The translations under genes were made by a program, and so were the position numbers. A stretch of DNA of 64,000 nt from an uncultured Acidobacteriia bacterium. Lineage in GTDB: Bacteria; Acidobacteriota; Terriglobia; Bryobacterales; Bryobacteraceae. Numbering within the stretch: position 1 is the first letter of the stretch; the number at the start of each line of letters is the position of its first letter. A model generated the notes under the pieces. That model was not told the DNA's origin. It saw only the letters and a program-made list of their open reading frames with translations, and ran no database searches. The stretch is from contig CAIKMJ010000030.1 of assembly GCA_903828455.1 (NCBI GenBank), positions 1 to 64,000 of the forward strand, given 5' to 3'. This document shows positions 49,080-58,349 of this stretch, in pieces.

Positions 49080-51644
49080 TCACGCCGCCTGCGGCGCTTC
49101 CCTTTTCGCCGAACGCAGCGTGTCGGTAATGCCTCGCCACTTGCGCAGCGTCAGTTCCAGCAGATTCAGCAGCACGGCGAGGCCGAGCAGCCAGGGCCAG
49201 AGCCGCACCGTGGCCTCCATCGAGCGACCGCCGGAGTCGAAGACCTGCCCCGGCGACGGATTGAAGCGGCCGCCCGTGGCCGCCGAAATCGATCGCAGCA
49301 GCTCCGCGTTCGAACCGAATTCGGCAAGCTCCGTCTCCGCTCGATACAGCCCGACTTCAGGAAACGCGCGCGATTCGTTCAGCGGACGAACCCGGAACAG
49401 TCCCTCCGCCGCGCCGATGTGCACTCGGCCGCGATACTGACCCGGCGCAAGACGCGTCAGCTCAACGGGCTTGCGAAAGCCGCCCTGCTCGATAGCCTGC
49501 CCGGTGGCCAATCCGGTAGCCGGCCCAACAGCCTGTCCGACAGCCGGCCCTATTGCAAAGATGTCGGGTGGTGTGGCGGCTTCCGCAACGCCGCCCGAAA
49601 GCCGGTACTCCACAACAATGTCCTGATTGGCGCCGTCGTAGCGCGCCGCCGCTTCGCTGGCATCGCCGTGCGGCAGCAGGTCGCGGAAGATGTTGGTCCA
49701 GAGGCGGTCGAAGCCCGGCCACGTGACCCAGTTCGCCGCCCACCGGCTCTTGGCATCGGAAGCGAAGATCGCGGCACGGCCCACCCCGTACTGCCAGCGC
49801 ACCAGCAGCGGATCGGAGTCCACCGCGAGGATTTCGTCGGCGCCGGGCCGCGCTTCGAAACGGGTGTAGCCAAGCAGCTCGGGCGCCGCCGCCGCGTCGA
49901 CCTTATCGAGCAGGTCCGACGCATGCTTCACCGCCGCCCGGCTCGGCTTCTCCACCGCCGTGGTGCCCGTGTGTTCCTGCACGTCCTTGAGCAGAATCTG
50001 CTCGAGTCCGTGCGGGTCCGTGAGGAAATACGAGCGCCCCCTTGCGGCCTCGGCAATCTTTTCGAGGTACGTGCGATTCACATCCTGCCCCAGCCCCACG
50101 GTGGAGATCGTGACGTGGTTCCGCGCGGCTTCGGCGGACAGCGCGAAGCTGTCGCCCTCTTCGGAAATACCATCGGTGAGCAGCACAATGTGCTTGAAGG
50201 CGGCGGTCAGCGGCAGCACTTTGTGATACGCGTCGGCAAGTGCCGGCGGGATCTGCGTGCCGCCGTCCGGCGTGATGCCGCTGATAGCTTTGGCGATGGC
50301 GGCCTTGTTGTCGGCGAGCCGGATGGGCACCACCCATTCGAAGGAGTTGTCGAAGTCGAGCACCCCGATGCGGTCATCCGGCTTGAGGTTTTCCACCACG
50401 CCAACCGCGGCGCGGCGCGCAAGGTCGATCTTGGTGCCCTCCATCGAGGAGGACTTGTCGATAATCAACACCACCGTAGTGCCTTTGGGCGATTTCGGCG
50501 GCGAGAGTTTGGCGGGGAACGTCCGCGCCAGCGGATCCTCGGGCGCGCCCTGATGATCCACATAGATGTTGTTTTCGCCGCCGATCCAAAGCGCGCCGCC
50601 GCCGGACTGCACGAAAGCTTCCACGCGCTTCTTATCGCCCGCCGGCAGAGCTTCAAGATCCACGTTGTTGAACACCAGCAGCTGCGTCCCGTCGAGGTCG
50701 GCGGGAACCGCATGCTCACTGGCGACATCGAACTTGTTGGCGCCAAGCACCGCGGCGATGTGCTCGTCGCTCCCCGCCGGGTCTCCGGAAATCCACACAA
50801 CCCTGGGGCGGCGCACCGCAATGGCATTTTCAAAGCGCGATTCGCCGAGGCCGGCAGCGGCAATCCGGCCGCTCAGGTCGATTGCGCCAGCCGCATTCAG
50901 CGCAATGCGAATGCGCACGCGGTTCTCGCCGGCCGTCAGCGCGATCCTGTGCGAGCCGATCGGCTTGCCTTCGGCCGCAAGCTCAACGGTGGCTTCGGCG
51001 GCGCGCGGCGTGGAGATGGTGAGGTCCACCGGAAAGCGCTCCCCCGTGAACACCGCCGCGGGCATGCCAACTGCCTCGGTGCGGATCAGCGGCCGCTCGC
51101 GTCCGGCCAGAGCGATCGTATCGAGCGGAACGCCAAGCTGTCGAGCCTGCCAGGCGGCGCGCGTGACCGCGCCCTCATTTTCGTTGCCGTCCGTCAGCAG
51201 CACGATGCGGTGTACAAGACCGGCCGGCAGCGAAGCCAGCGCCTCGCGGATGGGGGCTTCCAGATTGGTGCCGCGGCCATCGGGGCCCTGCGCTGCGCGG
51301 AGCCGCAGTGCCGATTCGCCGGCTGCCAAAGCACGCGGATAACGAGCGAACGGAATCACTTCCACGCGGTTGCCGCCGCGCGCTCCGCTGATCTGCGCAA
51401 GGAGCGCATTTTCTTTCGCAAGGTCGGCGTCCGAAAGGCTCGCCGACGTGTCAGCCAACACCGCGACAGCCACGCGGGCTTGCCGGAAATTCAGTTCCGG
51501 AGCGGCCAGCGCGAGCAGCACCGCCAGCACCATGCCGCCCTTGAGCAGCACCTGGCGGCGACGCGCCGATTGCCGCCACTCCCACGCGATCCAGCCAGGC
51601 GCAAGCGGGAGCAGCCACAGGATCCAGGCGCGCGCGAACGTCAT
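49080..51644 (-). CDS. large membrane protein with two von Willebrand A domains
   Basis: 854 residues. Two N-terminal helices (about 5-25 and 35-50), then VWA domain 1 (VAVLADTSASLSD with intact DxSxS; TDGNENEG), a glutamine-amidotransferase-like segment (VVWISGDPAGSDEHIAAVLGANKF), VWA domain 2 (VVLIIDKSSSMEGTK, DGGTQIPPALA, LLTDGISEEG), a second beta-rich part and a C-terminal helix (WPWLLGLAVLLNLLEL). A repeat-generated stretch alternates GPAVGQAVGPATG (near 700). Last gene of the MoxR/DUF58/BatA-like block, overlapping the previous one by 4 bases. Probably part of an envelope MoxR-VWA chaperone complex. Confidence 0.85.
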   Translation of the reverse strand: MTFARAWILWLLPLAPGWIAWEWRQSARRRQVLLKGGMVLAVLLALAAPELNFRQARVAVAVLADTSASLSDADLAKENALLAQISGARGGNRVEVIPFARYPRALAAGESALRLRAAQGPDGRGTNLEAPIREALASLPAGLVHRIVLLTDGNENEGAVTRAAWQARQLGVPLDTIALAGRERPLIRTEAVGMPAAVFTGERFPVDLTISTPRAAEATVELAAEGKPIGSHRIALTAGENRVRIRIALNAAGAIDLSGRIAAAGLGESRFENAIAVRRPRVVWISGDPAGSDEHIAAVLGANKFDVASEHAVPADLDGTQLLVFNNVDLEALPAGDKKRVEAFVQSGGGALWIGGENNIYVDHQGAPEDPLARTFPAKLSPPKSPKGTTVVLIIDKSSSMEGTKIDLARRAAVGVVENLKPDDRIGVLDFDNSFEWVVPIRLADNKAAIAKAISGITPDGGTQIPPALADAYHKVLPLTAAFKHIVLLTDGISEEGDSFALSAEAARNHVTISTVGLGQDVNRTYLEKIAEAARGRSYFLTDPHGLEQILLKDVQEHTGTTAVEKPSRAAVKHASDLLDKVDAAAAPELLGYTRFEARPGADEILAVDSDPLLVRWQYGVGRAAIFASDAKSRWAANWVTWPGFDRLWTNIFRDLLPHGDASEAAARYDGANQDIVVEYRLSGGVAEAATPPDIFAIGPAVGQAVGPATGLATGQAIEQGGFRKPVELTRLAPGQYRGRVHIGAAEGLFRVRPLNESRAFPEVGLYRAETELAEFGSNAELLRSISAATGGRFNPSPGQVFDSGGRSMEATVRLWPWLLGLAVLLNLLELTLRKWRGITDTLRSAKREAPQAA

Positions 51645-53599
51645 GCTGCCTTCTCCTTTGTGCCGGACGCCGCGCCGAACGGCCCGCTCTTTGCATCTGC
51701 CGGCAAGCTTCGGAATCGGGCGAAAATCAGCCACTCGGCCACCAGCAACGCAGCGCCGAGCAGCGCGAGCCACGGCCACAGACCGGGACCGCGGCGCAAA
51801 GCCTCGCTCACCGCCGGAATGCCGCGGCGTGTTCCGCCAGGCGGCTGCCAGCGGGCGTCCCACATTTCCGGCAGCGTGAGCGAGTAGACCCGTTCCGAGT
51901 TGCCGGCCACAACGCGCACCCGCGCCGCCTCGCCGGCAAAGAATGACACCGAATTTTCGCGCGCCGCGAACGGCAGCGCCGCGCCCGTATCCGTGAGGAC
52001 TTCCACTTTTGCACGACCCGGCGGCAGCGCGGACTCAACCACGCCCGCCGCCTGCGTCGCCACATCCACATCGCGAAAAACATCGGGCGAGATCCAGCGG
52101 AGCGCGTTGGCAATCAGCAGCGGCGTCGCCAGTTCGAAGCGCAGCGCGCCCTCGAACGGATCGAAGCCGAGAACAATCGTGCGGCGTTCCGAGTCGCCCC
52201 GTGCAACCAGTATCGGGCCGGCCTTGACGCCCGCCAGTATCGCGTCCTTCGCCGCCGGCACCAGAACCGACACCTGACCCAGTTGCATGTCCCGCGCGCG
52301 AAGGCCGGCGGTCAGCGGCTGATCGGGCACCCAGAACAGGCCTTCCGGCTGACTCAGCCGTTCCTTCACCTGCATGGGCGCTCTGCCGGCAGGCGCGTCG
52401 ATCCACAGCGCACTGGCGTCGGGAGCCTGCTCGGGTCCGAAGCGATGCAGCACCACGAGCGCCGGCCTGCGCGCTTCACCGGCGCCGTCCGCCCCGGTCA
52501 TGCGGGCCGAAGCGCTGTATTGCGACACCGGGCGAAACTCGGCGTCGATGCGCGGATCGCTCAGCAGCGCCGGACGAATCAGCGCGGGCTGATCCGAATA
52601 AACCAGCACGGGCATGCTGCGCACTTCCGGCAGTTCGAGCGACGCGTAGTTATCCGCCGCAAACGCGTCTTTGGGATAGATGCGGACTTCGAGCAGACCC
52701 GCTGCTTTCGTGCGGACCGCAAACGCGGCTTCGCGATCTTCGCCGGCGCGAATCACGAGCGGCCGCGTTCCCTGCGGAGTATTGCCGAAGTTCAGCGTCA
52801 CCGTGACAGGCAGGTCCCGCGTGCTGTAGTTCCGTACGCGAACCAGCACATCCCATACGCCTGGATCGACGGCGGAGCGGCGCGCGCCCACCACCCGCAG
52901 GCCGCAGTTGTCCACGTCGTCATCCACCGCCACCACGCGCAGCGCCGGAATGCGCGGCAACACAAGATTGTTCGCCTCCCGCGCGCCGATGCGGGCCGGA
53001 CCGGCGTAGGCAATCTCTCCCGGTGCCCCGCCGCCCGCCAGTTGCAGCCGCCGGGCGAAACCGAGACTCTGCGAAATATTGAGCAGCGTCGCGCCGGGCT
53101 GCGATTCGAGGATGGCGCGCGCGAGCACACGGCGGTCGGTTTCCCACGCGGTCGCCGGCGTGGCAAGACCGTCGGCGCGAATCACAACCACACGATCGTC
53201 GGCGGGCACGGCGCGCAACCAGGCCAGCGCGCTGCGGCGGGCAACGTCCATCAGCGTTTCGTTATTGTTGCCGTGCGGCGCGGCGGCGCCCATCCAGGCG
53301 GAGGTATCGAGGACGAGCACGTGATCGCGGCGTGCGGCAGTCTGCCCGGGCCACTGCCATTCGGCGACGGCCAGCAGCAGAAACAGCATCCCGATCAACT
53401 GCATCGCCAGCGAGAGCGGCTGCCGGATGCGTCTGCGGCGCGTCACGGGCGCCGCGTTGGCGGCCTCCGTCCAGAACCGCAGCGTTGCCACCACCTGGCG
53501 GCGGCGCGCGCGGTCCAGCATGTAGAGCGCCACCGTGACGGCCGTGACCGCGCCCAGAAGCGCGAAGAACTGCCCGGCAGTGAGGTTGAGAAAGCCCAT
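51641..53599 (-). CDS. BatA-domain membrane protein
   Basis: 652 residues. It begins with an aerotolerance-regulator N-terminal (BatA) domain: MGFLNLTAGQFFALLGAVTAVTVALYMLDRARRR, then a second helix (LAMQLIGMLFLLLAVAEW). A VWA-like domain follows with DTSAWMG, where the second MIDAS Ser is replaced by Trp, so metal binding is probably lost. C-terminal helix WLALLGAALLVAEWLIFARF. Starts 15 bases after the DUF58 stop and overlaps the double-VWA gene. Confidence 0.85.
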   Translation of the reverse strand: MGFLNLTAGQFFALLGAVTAVTVALYMLDRARRRQVVATLRFWTEAANAAPVTRRRRIRQPLSLAMQLIGMLFLLLAVAEWQWPGQTAARRDHVLVLDTSAWMGAAAPHGNNNETLMDVARRSALAWLRAVPADDRVVVIRADGLATPATAWETDRRVLARAILESQPGATLLNISQSLGFARRLQLAGGGAPGEIAYAGPARIGAREANNLVLPRIPALRVVAVDDDVDNCGLRVVGARRSAVDPGVWDVLVRVRNYSTRDLPVTVTLNFGNTPQGTRPLVIRAGEDREAAFAVRTKAAGLLEVRIYPKDAFAADNYASLELPEVRSMPVLVYSDQPALIRPALLSDPRIDAEFRPVSQYSASARMTGADGAGEARRPALVVLHRFGPEQAPDASALWIDAPAGRAPMQVKERLSQPEGLFWVPDQPLTAGLRARDMQLGQVSVLVPAAKDAILAGVKAGPILVARGDSERRTIVLGFDPFEGALRFELATPLLIANALRWISPDVFRDVDVATQAAGVVESALPPGRAKVEVLTDTGAALPFAARENSVSFFAGEAARVRVVAGNSERVYSLTLPEMWDARWQPPGGTRRGIPAVSEALRRGPGLWPWLALLGAALLVAEWLIFARFRSLPADAKSGPFGAASGTKEKAA

Positions 53600-53614
53600 T
53601 GACGCAGTCCCCGC

Positions 53615-54505
53615 TCAGGCCACCCCGCGCATCCGCACCATGTTGTCGAAGATGGCTTCGTCGAGCGGCATCGACACGGGGATTGCGGCGTAGCGTCCGC
53701 CACTGCGCAACGCCAGCTGATTCAGCGATTCGCTGAAGGCATCGAAGGCGGCGGTGTAGCGCGCGCGTGTGTCGGCGTCCACCTGCAGACGAACCTGGCT
53801 GCCGGTCTCGGCGTCGACAAAATCCACCTCACCGCTCCATGGCGGCTCGCGATCTTCATCGGCCCGCACCTGCAGGAGCATGAGTTCGTTGCCGTAGTCG
53901 CTGAGGTACTGCAGCGCCCGGCCGCAGGAGCCGTCGTCGAGAAAATCGGAGATCGCGATCACAAGGCCGCGCTGCGGATATTCGTCGAGGAAGCGGCGCA
54001 CCACGGCCGGAAAGTCCGTCACGCCGGCGGGCCGCAGCGCTTCTAAAAATTCCGCCACTTCGCGATACCGATGACGCCCGCCGGACGCGTTGCGGCCTTC
54101 CTTCAGACTGTCCCCAAACGGCAGGATGCGGATGGTATCGAGCCGCACGAGGCCCACGTAGCAGAGCGCGGCCGCCAGCCGGCGCGCGTAGTCGAATTTC
54201 TCCGGCGAGATCGCGGCCATCGAAGCCGACGTATCGAGCAGCAGACGAACCGGAACGCGCGGCTCCACCTGGAACATTTTGAGAAACATTTTGTCCAGCC
54301 GCATGTACGCCCGCCAGTTGACGGCGCGCAGGTCGTCGCCCGGATGGAACTGCCGGTGCTCAAGAAACTCCTGGCCGCCGCCGGGATAGCGCGAACTGTT
54401 GTGCCCGCCCACAAGTCCGGCGAAGGAACGCTGCCAGTAGATGGTCAGCCGTTCCAGACGTTCGAGAAATGCGCGGTCCAGCAGCGGAGTATCGGGGTTC
54501 GCCAC
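53615..54505 (-). CDS. DUF58 domain protein
   Basis: 296 residues. NSSRYPGGGQEFLEHRQFHPGDDLRAVNWRAYMRLDKMFLKMFQVE is the DUF58 signature region; VRLLLDTSASM is a VWA-like MIDAS strand; FPAVVRRFLDEYPQRGLVIAISDFLDD follows. GTG 54505 chosen: GGAG lies 7 bases upstream and the previous frame region covers a perfect TATAAT. Functions with MoxR ATPases in protein activation or complex assembly at the membrane. Confidence 0.88.
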   Translation of the reverse strand: MANPDTPLLDRAFLERLERLTIYWQRSFAGLVGGHNSSRYPGGGQEFLEHRQFHPGDDLRAVNWRAYMRLDKMFLKMFQVEPRVPVRLLLDTSASMAAISPEKFDYARRLAAALCYVGLVRLDTIRILPFGDSLKEGRNASGGRHRYREVAEFLEALRPAGVTDFPAVVRRFLDEYPQRGLVIAISDFLDDGSCGRALQYLSDYGNELMLLQVRADEDREPPWSGEVDFVDAETGSQVRLQVDADTRARYTAAFDAFSESLNQLALRSGGRYAAIPVSMPLDEAIFDNMVRMRGVA

Positions 54506-54517
54506 GTCGGGACTCCA

Positions 54518-54523
54518 ATTATA
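54518..54523 (-). promoter_or_regulatory. perfect -10 box before the DUF58 gene
   Basis: TATAAT on the minus strand, 12 bases before the GTG start at 54505, inside the 142-base gap that separates DUF58 from moxR. A start-proximal promoter would let the DUF58/BatA/VWA genes be transcribed without moxR. No convincing -35. Confidence 0.5.
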
Positions 54524-54647
54524 CGGTGGAACTGAAATCGCGTTGCCGGCACGGGAGCACGGTGCCGGGTCCGGTTTCGTTCCGCAAACAGGGCAGGCCG
54601 CTCGTGATCGCGGGCTCGCGGACAACAACCCGGTCCGCGCCCTGAAC

Positions 54648-55646
54648 TTAGCCGGCCTGCGCGGCGGAAGGCTTCACGTCAGCCAGAATCTTCTGCAGAT
54701 ACATGTCGGGCGTCTGGCCGTCGGCGTGGGCATCGAAGTTCAGAATGACGCGATGGCGCAGCACGGCGGGCGCGATCTCCCGAATATCGTCGGTGCTGAG
54801 ATGGAAGCGTCCCCGCAGCAGCGCGAGGGCGCGTCCGCATTCCACCAGCGCCTGCGCGCCGCGCGGCGAACTGCCGTACCGCACGTAGCGGCGCGTCGCT
54901 TCAGGCGCATCTTTCTCGGAAGGCTGCGTCGCCATAACCAGCTGCACGGCGTAATCGCGAACGTGCGGCGCAACCAGAATTTCACGGCAGGCGGCGCGCA
55001 GCTCGAGCGCTTCCGAGCGGTCCAGCACCGAATGAACGCTGATCTCCTCGCGCGTAATCGTGCGGTCGACAATGCCGGAGAGCTCCTCCCGCGACGGATA
55101 CCGCACCACAATCTTCATCAGAAAACGATCGAGCTGCGCTTCCGGCAGCGGATAGGTGCCTTCCATCTCGATGGGATTCTGCGTCGCCATCACAAGGAAC
55201 GGCGATTCCAGTTCGTGCGTCGTGTTGCCGCTGGTGACCGTGCGCTCCTGCATGGCTTCGAGCAGCGCCGACTGCGTGCGCGGAGTGGCGCGGTTGATCT
55301 CATCGGCAAGCACCAGGTTGGCGAAGACCGGGCCAGGCTGAAAGCGGAACATCTTGTGGCCGCGCTCATCGGTCTCCATGATCATGCTGCCCACAATATC
55401 GGCAGGCATGAGGTCCGGCGTGAACTGAATCCGCGAATAGCGCAGACTGAGGGCGCGGGCGAGCGTGCGGAGAAGCGTCGTCTTCCCAAGTCCGGGCACG
55501 CCTTCGAGCAGCACATGACCGCCGGAGAGCAGACAGATCAGCACGCCATCGACGACGTCGCGCTGCCCCACGATCACGCGCGCAATCTCATCCCGAACCC
55601 GGTTGAGTTTCGCCACCGCAGGACCAGAGGCTGCGTCGATCGGCAT
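54648..55646 (-). CDS. MoxR-family AAA+ ATPase
   Basis: 332 residues. Walker A GVPGLGKT (49-56), Walker B LVLADEIN (111-118), sensor 1 VMATQNPIEMEGTYPLPEAQLDRF and the sensor-2 region SSPRGAQALVECGRALALL with lid domain. MoxR ATPases act as chaperones for VWA-containing partners, here most likely the DUF58, BatA and VWA proteins coded just downstream. Confidence 0.95.
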   Translation of the reverse strand: MPIDAASGPAVAKLNRVRDEIARVIVGQRDVVDGVLICLLSGGHVLLEGVPGLGKTTLLRTLARALSLRYSRIQFTPDLMPADIVGSMIMETDERGHKMFRFQPGPVFANLVLADEINRATPRTQSALLEAMQERTVTSGNTTHELESPFLVMATQNPIEMEGTYPLPEAQLDRFLMKIVVRYPSREELSGIVDRTITREEISVHSVLDRSEALELRAACREILVAPHVRDYAVQLVMATQPSEKDAPEATRRYVRYGSSPRGAQALVECGRALALLRGRFHLSTDDIREIAPAVLRHRVILNFDAHADGQTPDMYLQKILADVKPSAAQAG

Positions 55647-55700
55647 GAAACGAGTTTAGACGATGCAATCCCGCGCGCCGTTTTTGAGGGCGCCCGGCTG

Positions 55701-56792
55701 CTACTTCGGCGTGCTGACGCCTTCCTCCAGCCAGGCTTCCGCGGCCTCGATGACCAGGTCGCGGCCGGCGATCTGCGCCTCGCGCGTCTGTCGCACCACC
55801 ACGTCCGGCGTAACGCCCGCGCCCTCCAGCGCCTTGCCTTTTTCCGACGTGTAGCTGGCCTGCACGTACTGAAACCCATCGCCGTTGGGCAGCCGGATCA
55901 CGTCGCTCGGCAGCGCGGCGCCGGCGCTGCGCGTGCCGAATATTCGCGCGCGGCCAAGGTCCTGCAGTCCGCCGGCGAGAATCTCCGTCGTCGAAGCCGA
56001 GCCTTCGTCGAGCAGGATGGCGAGCCTGCCGCCGTAGGTTTCGGGCCGCGGAAAGATGACGAACTTCAGCGTGGAATCGCGCATCTTCATCTCGCCTAAT
56101 TTCTGCCCCGCCTTGTCGATGAAGAATCCCGCCACGCCCATCGCCATAACGCCGATGCCGCCGGGATTTCCGCGCAGGTCCAGCGCCACGCCGGGCGCGT
56201 CGCGGAACTCTCGCAGCGCCGCTTCGATCTTCGGCATAACCGACGCCGGATCCAGAAATTCGCTGAACCGGATGTAGCCCGCGCCGCCCGCCAGCCGGCG
56301 CGATTCGAACGTGAGCCGTATCGCCGGCAGATTGCCGAACGTGACCAGCGCGGCGTCCGCGTGAACGGCTGCCGCCTCGCCGCGCGCCGGTTCCGGTTGC
56401 GCACTCGCCCCGGCGGGTTCGACCGCATTCAGCGCCACGCGCCGCTCCGCCTGCTCATCGTCGCTCGCCGGCGCAACGTCACTCCGGCCATACAGCGCCG
56501 CGGGAATGATCGCGTAATGCGACGTGCCGAGCTCGTGCAGCATCTCTTCCATGATTCGCCGCACCGCCTGCATATCGGAGGCCTGCGCGATGCGCGGACG
56601 CAGCTGCCCGCGCACCGCCGCCCAGTCGAGTCCGTTCAGCTTCGGATCCGGATGCCGGTCGCGGACGGTCTGCCACACCAGATCGAAGGATTCAAGATTC
56701 GCCGCCTGCTGCGCGGAGGAAAGCTGCGCGTGGGCCGCTTCAGCCCCGGCGGTGACGAGCAGAGCGAACGCGAATCTTGCGGCACGGGACAC
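55701..56792 (-). CDS. exported S41-family peptidase
   Basis: 363 residues with signal peptide (FAFALLVTAGAEAAHA, 8-22). N-terminal helical domain with SFDLVWQTVRDRHPDPKLNGLDWAAV typical of tricorn/S41 proteins. The catalytic core GVALDLRGNPGGIGVMAMGVAGFF and LLDEGSASTTE carries the nucleophile S265. GTRSAG replaces GxxTxGK of CtpA, suggesting the S41B-like catalytic set rather than Ser-Lys. The usual PDZ is not obvious. It lies 54 bases upstream of moxR on the same strand and could be co-transcribed; divergent from iscX with 22 bases between starts. Confidence 0.85.
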   Translation of the reverse strand: MSRAARFAFALLVTAGAEAAHAQLSSAQQAANLESFDLVWQTVRDRHPDPKLNGLDWAAVRGQLRPRIAQASDMQAVRRIMEEMLHELGTSHYAIIPAALYGRSDVAPASDDEQAERRVALNAVEPAGASAQPEPARGEAAAVHADAALVTFGNLPAIRLTFESRRLAGGAGYIRFSEFLDPASVMPKIEAALREFRDAPGVALDLRGNPGGIGVMAMGVAGFFIDKAGQKLGEMKMRDSTLKFVIFPRPETYGGRLAILLDEGSASTTEILAGGLQDLGRARIFGTRSAGAALPSDVIRLPNGDGFQYVQASYTSEKGKALEGAGVTPDVVVRQTREAQIAGRDLVIEAAEAWLEEGVSTPK

Positions 56793-56814
56793 GGGAAGTC
56801 ACGGGCAGGATAAC

Positions 56815-57036
56815 ATGATTCAGATGCCAGACCTCACGTGGGATTCGACCGAAGACATCGCCATCGAACTGTTCGAAAACAACCCGACGCTCGATCCTCT
56901 GACCGTGCGTTTTACCGATCTGCACCGCTGGGTGACCGAACTGCCCAACTTCCGCGACGATCCGGCAAAGTCATCCGAAGGCAAGCTGGAGGCCATCCAG
57001 ATGGCGTGGCACGAAGAGTACAGCGAAGGCCGCTAG
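56815..57036 (+). CDS. iscX: IscX-family protein
   Basis: 73-residue acidic protein. LTWDSTEDIAIELFENNPTLDPLTVRFTDLHRWVTELPNFRDDPAKSSEGKLEAIQMAWHEEY follows the whole IscX pattern (W-x-D, the LDPxTVRFTDLHxWV core and the DDPxxSxExxLEAIxxxW end). IscX binds IscS and iron and modulates Fe-S assembly. The rest of the isc operon is not nearby. AGGA lies before the first of two in-frame ATGs. Confidence 0.92.
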   Translation: MIQMPDLTWDSTEDIAIELFENNPTLDPLTVRFTDLHRWVTELPNFRDDPAKSSEGKLEAIQMAWHEEYSEGR

Positions 57037-57069
57037 GTCCGAATTACCGGGCTCTGCACCCGGCCCCGC

Positions 57070-57840
57070 TTACCGCACCAGATGCGGCAGCACTTCTGAG
57101 TTGTTCTCGCAGATAAATTCCAGCAGTTCCGTTTCCGGCAGCAGCGTCGCGTGGTCCACGTACGTCCACGGCTCGGCATACGCGCCGGGATCGTCGATCG
57201 TGGTTTCGATCGTCATGTGCCCGAAGTCGACGCGGCGATATCGCTCCGTTACTTTCAGATCTTTGGTATGCGGATGCCCCGCGTTATCGATCCACGTCGT
57301 GTCGTTGATGCCGGTCGTCACGGCCACCAGCGCGTCTTTTTCCCAGTGCCCCACGCTGTAACCAAGCCACATCGGGTCGGGATCTTTCGGCAGCTCGCGC
57401 CCATCCAGATGAATCTGCCGGAAGGTGCTGAAGCTTTCGTAGAGGATGATGACTTCCTTCGGGTTGTCGATGATCTTGAACGGATACGGCAGCACGTTCA
57501 TCTTCGGCATCCCCTGAATGCAGCGCGCCGCCGGATCGTTCTTGCCGTCGTAACCGGCGTCCTGCCGCGCATCGAAAACTTTCTTCGCCCACGGCAGAAA
57601 CTTCACTTCGTCCGGCTTCAGATCGGCCGCCGCATTGTGCAACTGCGCCGCTGCCGTGCGCCAGACGCCTTCCAGATTGGGATGCCCGGCCGCCGTCAGC
57701 GGCATCGGCGCCGTCATATTCGGCTTGCCGGCAGCGGTGCGCGGCGTGTCCTTCGAAGGCAGGCTGTACCACTGGGCGGGCGCCGTCACAGCGCCCAGCA
57801 GGCACAACGCAACAACATGGCGGACAGCGCGAATCGACAT
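57070..57840 (-). CDS. secreted protein of an acidobacterial family, unknown function
   Basis: 256 residues. Signal peptide about 1-20 (AVRHVVALCLLGAVTAPAQ). Mature protein: HPNLEGVWR, ARCIQGMPKMNVLPYPFKIIDNPKEVIILYE, RQIHLDGRELPKDPDPMWLGYSVGHWEKDALVAVTTGINDTTWIDNAGHPHTKDLKVTERYRRVDFGHMTIETTIDDPGAYAEPW. I recognise this pattern from multi-copy secreted proteins of Acidobacteriota with no known role; the WLGYSVGHWE and GHPH segments suggest a beta-barrel lipocalin-like or hydrolase-like fold (inference). ATG 57840 chosen because the upstream extension has no signal character. Confidence 0.7.
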   Translation of the reverse strand: MSIRAVRHVVALCLLGAVTAPAQWYSLPSKDTPRTAAGKPNMTAPMPLTAAGHPNLEGVWRTAAAQLHNAAADLKPDEVKFLPWAKKVFDARQDAGYDGKNDPAARCIQGMPKMNVLPYPFKIIDNPKEVIILYESFSTFRQIHLDGRELPKDPDPMWLGYSVGHWEKDALVAVTTGINDTTWIDNAGHPHTKDLKVTERYRRVDFGHMTIETTIDDPGAYAEPWTYVDHATLLPETELLEFICENNSEVLPHLVR

Positions 57841-57906
57841 CAGAATTAAGATATCCGATTTGCCAACGCCGCGCCCGCGGCGCAAACAGAGTTCAGACGC
57901 GGCAAT

Positions 57907-58275
57907 TCAGACGCGGGACTGCTGCCCCCGCCCGCCGGCCAGCCGGTACGTAATCAGGTACGCCGCGCCAATCCCCATCGGAATCACCCCGACAGCCGCG
58001 CTGCCCAGCGCCGCCGCATCGTGATGCACCAGGAACATGGCGCCCAGCATCACGGAAATGCCCACTCCGCCGGCAAGCCACATCATGCCGCGGAGCAGCC
58101 ACGCCGCCGGGCCCGCTCCTTCCGGCGGCAGCGTCTGGCCCGCTTCGATCGCCGCCAGCCTTTCCTGATGCCGCAACCGCCGCGCCTGATGGCGGAACCA
58201 GAGTGCCGCGATGCAGATGGCGAAGGCCGCCACCAGAGCCGTCATTGGTACCAACACTGTGCCGTCAAATCTCAT
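57907..58275 (-). CDS. small membrane protein, DUF6249-like
   Basis: 122 residues with an N-terminal helix (VPMTALVAAFAICIAALWF), a basic juxtamembrane region HQARRLRHQERLAAIEAGQTLPPEG and two further helices (LLRGMMWLAGGVGISVMLGAMFLV and AALGSAAVGVIPMGIGAAYLI). The RHQERLAAIE(A/K)G stretch is typical of small bacterial membrane proteins often found near sigma/anti-sigma pairs. No such partner is seen here. Function unknown. Confidence 0.65.
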   Translation of the reverse strand: MRFDGTVLVPMTALVAAFAICIAALWFRHQARRLRHQERLAAIEAGQTLPPEGAGPAAWLLRGMMWLAGGVGISVMLGAMFLVHHDAAALGSAAVGVIPMGIGAAYLITYRLAGGRGQQSRV

Positions 58276-58349
58276 GGCACTTTCAGCCTACCGGTTCTCC
58301 AGGCGGAAGTTAACACTCTCTTTTGTCAGTGTTTTTCGGTGTGAATCGC

